Of a stretch of DNA of 21,284 nt, positions 16,405 through 21,284 are shown piece after piece (position 1 is the first letter of the stretch; each line of letters opens with the position of its first letter). A program made the translations under genes and the position numbers. The notes under the pieces are model-generated. The model was not told where the DNA came from and did no database searches. It saw only the letters and a program-made list of their open reading frames with translations. This stretch comes from Larix sibirica (Eukaryota > Streptophyta > Pinopsida > Pinales > Pinaceae), in NCBI GenBank assembly GCA_004151065.3, contig NWUY0304030875.1:1-21284 (forward strand), given 5' to 3'.

Positions 16405-16465
16405 AACAGAAGCCTTTAGCCTCTCACCAAGAGTCTTTCACCAGGAACCTTAGCCTCTCACCTTA
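16405..16465 (-). repeat. GAAAGG/GGCTTC repeat cluster, inverted
   Basis: On the minus strand the unit order is AAGGTGAGAGGCTAAGGTTC, CTGGTGAAAGACTCTTGGTG and AGAGGCTAAAGGCTTCTG. This is the same short-unit family seen at 115-425 and 11250-11345, in the opposite orientation. The GGTGARAG - GGCT - AAGG core repeats every 28-30 bp here, the cleanest periodicity of the three clusters. Confidence 0.5.
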
Positions 16466-17299
16466 ATTACGCCAGAAACCAAGAGATTGAAACCATACCA
16501 TACCCCTACCTAACTTACCGCTACGGAACAGTGGAATGTTCCTACCTCAACAAAGCTGATTATTCCACATAAGCCTAGAACTGAAAGCCAAGTACATTTC
16601 CACCAATCACCCAGTCCCAGTCCGAGTAAGAAGGCACCTGCCAAGGAAAGGAAGGCCACTTGTACACTAACCTAACCTATACACCATCGAATAAAATAAA
16701 CCCCCTTAAGCGAACCACCATATGTGAGAGGATATATTATGTTCCCCAAGTTCTCAACATACGGCCTCGAAACAGCTCCGGCACGGTATGGCACACGATA
16801 CGGCAATGATTAATGACACTTTTAATCAATCACAGCTAATCGCCTGCTGATCCAACTTGCTCCTTGACGAAGGTGCTTTCTAAATCTTTATATCCCTGGA
16901 GATAAAGAACTTGACACTGATTGCCTGCTTTCTCATTGACCCCGGGTTCCCAACAGACTATGGGAGATTGACCTGTAAAATACATACCCAAAAGAGTGGA
17001 CTTGGCGGGCGGGGCAGGTGGGTGGACTCCCTCATTATTCAGAAGGCAAAGAAGGCTACTAAAACCCCAACAACCGCCTCAATAAATGGTGAAAAGTTCT
17101 ATTATTGTGTTACCTATAAAAATATTTATTAATTATTACTTTAAGACTACCATTACTAGACTATACAGAATGACTGACTCTATCATCTCTATTCTTATTA
17201 ATTTATAACAAAACTTTAATATATTATTAACGTAAAGAATAAAGAGACTCTATGAAAATATACTATTTTTGGGTGTATCATTTCGAATCGAAGATTGAA
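16466..17299. other. Intergenic, C-rich then A+T-rich, no gene recognised
   Basis: 16470-16700 is C/A-rich (ACCATACCATACCCCTACCT and similar). 17110-17270 is A+T-rich. CACGGTATGGCACACGATAC near 16782 is a small internal duplication. A 73-codon frame on + (16911-17132) resembles nothing known. Confidence 0.4.
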
Positions 17300-17302
17300 T
17301 CC

Positions 17303-17328
17303 AATCCTTCAATTGGAATCCTTCAATT
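17303..17328 (+). repeat. 14-bp tandem duplication
   Basis: AATCCTTCAATT occurs at 17303-17314 and again at 17317-17328, separated by GG. Confidence 0.75.
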
Positions 17329-17464
17329 TACATCCGTCACTATCCTCACTTCCATAACTTTCATTTCCTTTTTAATGCGCTTGGTTTAAAGAGCGCTGTT
17401 AAAAGAATAGCCCTGTTGAAGGAACTCGGTTGCACAAACAAGGTTACTAAATACGGTCATCTCA

Positions 17465-17715
17465 ATGATTATTATATAAATGATTATTATCTCGATGATG
17501 GATGTTGATCACTATTGCTTGCCCGCATGTGGAAGGATAAGCGCTTTCGGCCGTGGGATCGGATCGGGTTGCTACCGCTTATCCTTATCCGGAATGATTG
17601 CTATCGCTTGCCTAATGTGGGCGGATAAAATAAATACCGCTTGTATACTCATGTGGAAGGAGCGCTATTGCTTGAACCATATATTTGAGAGTGCTTATCG
17701 CTATTGTTCACGGTT
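17465..17715 (+). repeat. Degenerate tandem array (GCTTGCC-ATGTGG-GGATAA)
   Basis: A 15-bp tandem ATGATTATTAT (17465-17475 and 17480-17490) is followed by units GCTTGCCCGCATGTGGAAGG then ATAA (17517-17540) and GCTTGCCTAATGTGGGCGGA then TAA (17606-17628), 89 bp apart. Partial units CGCTTATCCTTATCCGGAAT, CTCATGTGGAAGGAGCGCTA and TTGCTTGAACC lie between and after them. The 83-codon frame over this stretch follows from the array. Confidence 0.55.
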
Positions 17716-18789
17716 ACTGAATGGCCCATAGCACTAAATTAATGAAAAAAATTATATATATACTGGAATAGCCGAATTTACTCCTTCTTGTCAGCAAGTT
17801 TCAATTTTGTGTTCTTCCTGGACAAGACTGCGCGACAGAAACATTGCATTGCAGGAACAGCTAGAGCAAGCGGAATCCCAGGAAGACAAAGCAGTCCAAA
17901 AGCTCATGCGACAGATCCCCCTAGAGGAAGGTCAAGCAGGGCATTATAAGTTGAAACGTGCAGTCAGGGAGAGTATCACTATTTATAGTACAGTCCAAGA
18001 TTGGATGGGAGACTGTTGCAGCGCCGAGAAAAGCCAATCAAAGAATTACGCGATTGCATTAAGCAGCTTAATGAGGAAGAAAACACCACCCCTTATCCCG
18101 TGGCGCAAATCGCAAAATTGAAAGAAGCGCAGTAAGCATATGTTAAACTTGCAGCACTGCATGATGCAGCCCTGGCAGATAAGGCCGCCCTACTATAATT
18201 GAAACCAATTGCGCGGAAGACCTACCTTGAATTGCAGCAGCTGGATAACTTCGCAGACGCAGAATGGCGCGAGGTTACAAGCGGAAAGCCAGCCTAGGAG
18301 CGCCCCCAATACTTTTGGGCTAGCGCAAAAACATCGTGCTAGGAAAATGGAGCAAACAATTAGAATCCTTTAGCATTTTCCGCAGCCGCGCCCTCGAATT
18401 AGTTCCAGAGTTGAGCCCTTCGTTTGAAGGGAAGAGTTCAGAGTAGGGCACTGCAGAATCAACAAGTGTGGTCGGGGCCTGTTGGGCCCTTCGTTTTGTT
18501 GAGGTGGATTGTTCTGGTAAACTGGATAAAAGACCGCGAGGCTGAGCTGACAGATCACGCGGAGATCACGGAAGATAAGGATTGCAAATAAAAGTAAAGC
18601 AGGCTGCGACTGTCCCGAGCGGCAGTTATTAATGAGCCGTATTTCTTTGGCAGAGAAGAAGGACAGTTACAGGTTGAGGCGCCGAATGCTGCGGAGGGTT
18701 CATACGCCGACCTCTGCAGAAGGAATTAATGCATCAAGTTTGAACCAGTCGGGCGGGAAATCATAGGCGGGAGACCTCCCCGCGTGTTG

Positions 18790-18798
18790 TATAAATAG
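18790..18798 (+). promoter_or_regulatory. Nuclear-type TATA box
   Basis: TATAAATAG is preceded by a G+C-rich stretch (GGCGGGAGACCTCCCCGCGT), as in plant nuclear Pol II promoters and in LTR or pararetroviral promoters. It sits at the 3' end of the coding relic at 17790-18860. It would not act as a mitochondrial promoter. Confidence 0.35.
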
Positions 18799-18799
18799 A

Positions 18800-18814
18800 C
18801 CCGCTACCTGCGGG
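18800..18814. repeat. Small G+C hairpin after the TATA box
   Basis: CCCGC (18800-18804) pairs with GCGGG (18810-18814) around TACCT. No T-tract follows, so it is not called a terminator. Confidence 0.4.
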
Positions 18815-19737
18815 ATAAGGGTTGGATAGTTTGCTAAGTTGTTTATTAAGTTAGTTCTTGAACCTCTTATGCATTTTATTTTTCATTTGCGTTATTACAT
18901 ATATAATAACCCTTATTTACCTTATTTATCAGGATAATCCATTGCCTTTCTTCATCCACCAACTTACACTTAGTTACCTTTTGAGTTATTGGATTGTCAA
19001 TGCCTACTCTCACCTGCTCTATAACTAGACCTGGTACGACTTTACTTAGGATGCTTTGCCGGGCACCCACTAGAGAACCAGAATTTGGATTCTTTAAGCC
19101 AGGAAGCCATTGCTTTACGGAAAATAAATATCCTTTACTCTTTCACTAACCTACCACAACTAGGATATCTGTAGCCCTAGACCTTTAATTATGCATGGCA
19201 TTTTGTTAGTCACCCATGTTGGTATGGTAAACCTTTGAAACTGCTGCTTATGGGATGGGGTGGCATGTCATGAATGGATGCAGTGAATGGGGATCTCAAC
19301 CTTTCCCCCTATCTTTAGACCGCCTTCACCTAGGAGTCTTATGGAATGAGATCCCAGCCAGGAATACGAAAGTTGGCAGGGACATCGAACGAACACTCCC
19401 CTTGTTTATCTTTACCTGCTACAACTAGTACATCTGTAGCTAGAGACCTTAAATCACGTTGTCAGTGTCAGTGAGTCATCATCATGAGAATACCAACTTT
19501 GAAAGCCCCCGGAGGATCCATGGATTGATGGATCTGACCCTTACCCTTAGATTGTTACTGCCGAACTCCTAGGCTAGCACAAGAGAGCAACTTTCTTTAA
19601 ACCCGGAAGGGAATAGAGCTGTAGGGAACTGTTTCAGAAGGCCCCTGTTCCATACTACCCACCTGACAGACTTTATATTTAGGGAGCTGCCCTAGACCAT
19701 GCTGGAATGGTAATCTACCAGACCTTTATCCGAATCA

Positions 19738-19757
19738 GATGCGATGCGATGATGCGG
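19738..19757 (+). repeat. GATGC short tandem repeat
   Basis: GATGCGATGCGATGATGCGG contains three GATGC units, one of them preceded by an extra GAT. Confidence 0.75.
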
Positions 19758-20164
19758 CTGGGAATCCGTTAATTAAACCTTACCTTACCACCTTCTACCA
19801 TCCACCTGTCAGAAATACCTTTCTCTTCGCAGCCCTAGCTATATGCTTACCAGGGTATGCTATAAGAACATAGGAGCACCCCAGATATTGTTGGATCGGA
19901 ATGGGAATTGGAATCGCTTCATCAACCCTTACCTTGGTAAAACTACCCACCTGCCTGACAGAAATACTATGTAAAGCCCGAGCTACATGCTTACAAGGGA
20001 GGGAATCTAGAAGACCAGGACAAGTGCCGGATCGGATGATGTGGGAATTAACTGACATGCTCTCAGTAATTGACTTGCCTATTTACAAATGCACGACATA
20101 GGAGGAATTCTACTCCAACCATGCCAACCACGCCCTTTAGAGCTCTACAATAGCATTTGGATAC

Positions 20165-20356
20165 GTTTTGAGGATTGACCGGACCGACAACAGCGCATAG
20201 CCATGGCTTCTATATCGTGCTTCAGGGGAACAGATCAAGTGGCATGCTTATTTATATATGTAATTACCATACTTTTAGTCTCCAACCCGGTAGGTGCCAG
20301 AGGAGCCTGGAAGATATAGAAATCATGCCATTACTGAACAGGCAGGCCGATCGGGC
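20165..20356 (+). repeat. Diverged ~200 bp dispersed repeat, copy 2
   Basis: Partner of 3416-3624. It opens with GTTTTGAGGATTG plus a CCGGACCGA box (20165-20187) and closes with GAGCCTGGAAGA (20303), AAATCA, TACTGAAC and the identical 16-mer GGCAGGCCGATCGGGC (20341-20356). It lies inside the nested repeat field at 18888-20830. Confidence 0.6.
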
Positions 20357-20645
20357 CACATATACCCTCTTTCTTTCTTTTTATTGATGGGATTTTGAAT
20401 TTGCGTGCGTTATTACATATATAATAAACACACCTTGCACGAACCAACCAACCCAGGCAGGAACACCAGTCTTACTAACGCCTTCACCTAGGAGCATGAA
20501 AGAACTATCAGCCAGGAAAACAGACCCCACGTAGGCAGGCAAGGGCAGACCACACTACTTTATTTTATTTACCTGCACGAACTCGTAGAGGAGATATGGA
20601 GGGAGGAGCCCTAGACCTGGAATCACAAAGTGGGTCAGGAAAAGA

Positions 20646-21113
20646 ATGGAGAGCTTTATAAGCAGAAGCCGAGGATGGGTGGCATCGATTAATCGCTGGA
20701 TCGTGGGATCGGAATTGAAATTTGAATGGGTTTATTTATTTAACGATGGGAAATTACCTGATAGGCTCTCAGTAAGCTACTTTCCTAAACACAAATGTAC
20801 GGACACCTGGTGGATCAATATGAATAAAAACCGGTTTAGAGCTATCAAATTGTCCTTGACACGCCTTTTATTCATTCACTACCAACCTGCATGGTTAGTC
20901 GATATTACTTTATCAGACCAGGGAAGGGAAGGGCGTATGGAAGGAACGATCGGAATTACCTTAAATGCAGGAGCGTTAGCTATTTTACTACTTCAAAATG
21001 CGAGTTTGATACTCCGATGGAGCAATCCCACCCACGGCTGGACATCCTCACTTTCTAGTTCTCGGAGCCGAACACTCCTTCTGGCCCTTAACCGGCCGGT
21101 TGAACCACTATAG
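20646..21113 (+). CDS. Hypothetical 155-codon open frame, unrecognised
   Basis: ATG at 20646, stop TAG at 21111-21113. The peptide has a basic, Trp-containing N-terminal half (residues 1-70) and a more hydrophobic segment around residues 103-123 (GITLNAGALAILLLQNASLI) that could span a membrane, followed by a Ser/Arg-rich tail. I know no matching family. The first third overlaps a diverged copy of a repeat also found at about 20041-20099. There a frame encodes a similar word (LTDMLSV...YKCTT against LPDRLSV...HKCTD), so the two frames are related by DNA duplication and not necessarily by function. No upstream signal or neighbour suggests expression. It is one of the two longest ATG frames in the window and deserves a transcript check, but may be chance. 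Confidence 0.2.
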   Translation: MESFISRSRGWVASINRWIVGSELKFEWVYLFNDGKLPDRLSVSYFPKHKCTDTWWINMNKNRFRAIKLSLTRLLFIHYQPAWLVDITLSDQGREGRMEGTIGITLNAGALAILLLQNASLILRWSNPTHGWTSSLSSSRSRTLLLALNRPVEPL

Positions 21114-21284
21114 GGAGGGACATCCATCCTTCCAACCTTACTTTAGCTCCATCCTCACCCCAGATAAGATAAGAGCTAGAAAGAAGGTTTGATTATATCT
21201 TACTTACGAGCATGCATGAAAGAAAGCAAAGCTAGAAGGAATCCGTTCGCTATATAAGGGTGAGCTTCCGCGCTGCTATTATAT
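21114..21284. other. Window end, nothing recognised
   Basis: AGATAAGATAAGAGCTAGAA near 21163 shares AGATAAGATAAG with 16075. Short AAAGAAAG words follow. No gene starts here that I can see. Confidence 0.35.

Larger units (their letters stand above)
17790..18860 (+). pseudogene. Unidentified degraded coding relic, coiled-coil-like, possibly retroelement or pararetroviral
   Basis: This kilobase is more G+C-rich than its flanks and free of the short-unit repeats seen elsewhere. From 17807 one frame is open for 104 codons and begins with a highly charged, heptad-like region (residues LRDRNIALQEQLEQAESQED), followed by QIPLEEGQAGHY. After about 17995 the protein-like reading moves to another frame (KELRDCIKQLNEEE, then AQIAKLKEAQ), implying an indel. 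It continues with stops at 18133, 18196, 18295, 18340, 18361, 18400 and 18412, then stays open for about 58 codons to 18589 and again for about 43 codons to 18727 (with words such as EPYFFGREEGQLQVE). Several stops (TAA/TAG) could derive from CAA or CAG by C-to-T change, which is an inference. A plant-type TATA box and a small hairpin follow. I cannot name the family; gag-like or virion-associated proteins of reverse-transcribing elements are candidates only. Confidence 0.5.
18888..20830 (+). repeat. Field of nested, diverged direct repeats
   Basis: Several separate repeat pairs overlap here. GTTATTACATATATAATAA occurs at 18891-18909 and 20409-20427, with a shared upstream TGC. CGCCTTCACCTAGGAG is identical at 19321-19336 and 20479-20494, followed in both by a shared AGCCAGGAA. 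CCTRCYACAACTAG...ATCTGTAGC...GACCTT occurs at 19150-19188 and 19415-19454. CTACC(CA)CCACCTG...ACAGA occurs three times, at 19655-19676, 19795-19818 and 19942-19966. GGGAA...CTGA...GCTCTCAGTAA...ACAAATGYACG occurs at about 20041-20099 and 20749-20803. The differing offsets mean repeated rounds of duplication and loss rather than one large copy. Confidence 0.6.

Noticed and set aside
18625-18660. GAGCCGTAT as a possible group II intron domain V start
   Set aside because: Domain V needs a complementary ACGGTTC-type strand about 20 nt downstream and a bulged stem; neither is present.
21250-21265. CTATATAAGGG as a promoter at the window end
   Set aside because: A single TATA-like word with no gene or transcript evidence downstream before the window ends.
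1-21284. CRISPR array or bacterial operons
   Set aside because: No evenly spaced identical repeats with unique spacers, no consistent ribosome-binding sites and no run of co-directional genes.

Overview
This 21.3 kb window contains no gene I can recognise as intact. It has no tRNA, rRNA or conserved exon that I could find, and no open frame with a recognisable domain over its full length. Its longest ATG-started frames are about 160 codons, which is close to chance for this base composition (low-to-mid 40s % G+C by eye). The best fit is intergenic DNA of a large land-plant mitochondrial genome, perhaps a gymnosperm or another non-flowering lineage. That assignment is inference: it rests on the base composition, on many short diverged dispersed repeats, on microduplications, and on scraps of nuclear-type retroelement DNA. 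Gene-poor repeat-derived nuclear DNA is the main alternative.

Two segments look like relics of real coding sequence. At 661-850 (+) there is the start of a Ty3/gypsy-type reverse transcriptase domain, broken by frame changes. At 17790-18860 (+) there is about 1 kb of visibly different, more G+C-rich DNA. It reads as a charged, coiled-coil-like protein across one frame change and many stops, and ends near a plant-type TATA box (18790-18798). I cannot name that protein family.

The rest is mostly ancient duplicated material. There is a hairpin family with ACGGAGTT...AACTCCGT arms (4486-4525, 10245-10281, 11926-11961, partial at 6906-6925). Two of these sit in a longer shared element (6831-6925 and 11826-11961). 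A colinear diverged duplication of about 200 bp links 3416-3624 with 20165-20356, with a partial third copy near 15364-15404. A short GATGGAAACAAGCC family clusters at 7168-8110 and recurs inverted at 14401-14450. Degenerate tandem arrays lie at 4140-4440, 5090-5400, 13540-13740, 13880-14178 and 17465-17715. A nested repeat field fills 18888-20830.

On a larger scale, purine-rich blocks (2900-3260, 5090-5400, 13120-13210, 15120-15300) alternate with pyrimidine-rich blocks (850-1110, 6240-6740, 11340-11800, 16470-16700). No operon, pathway or defence system is visible. The most interesting content is the set of hairpin and repeat families and the unidentified coding relic at 17790-18860.
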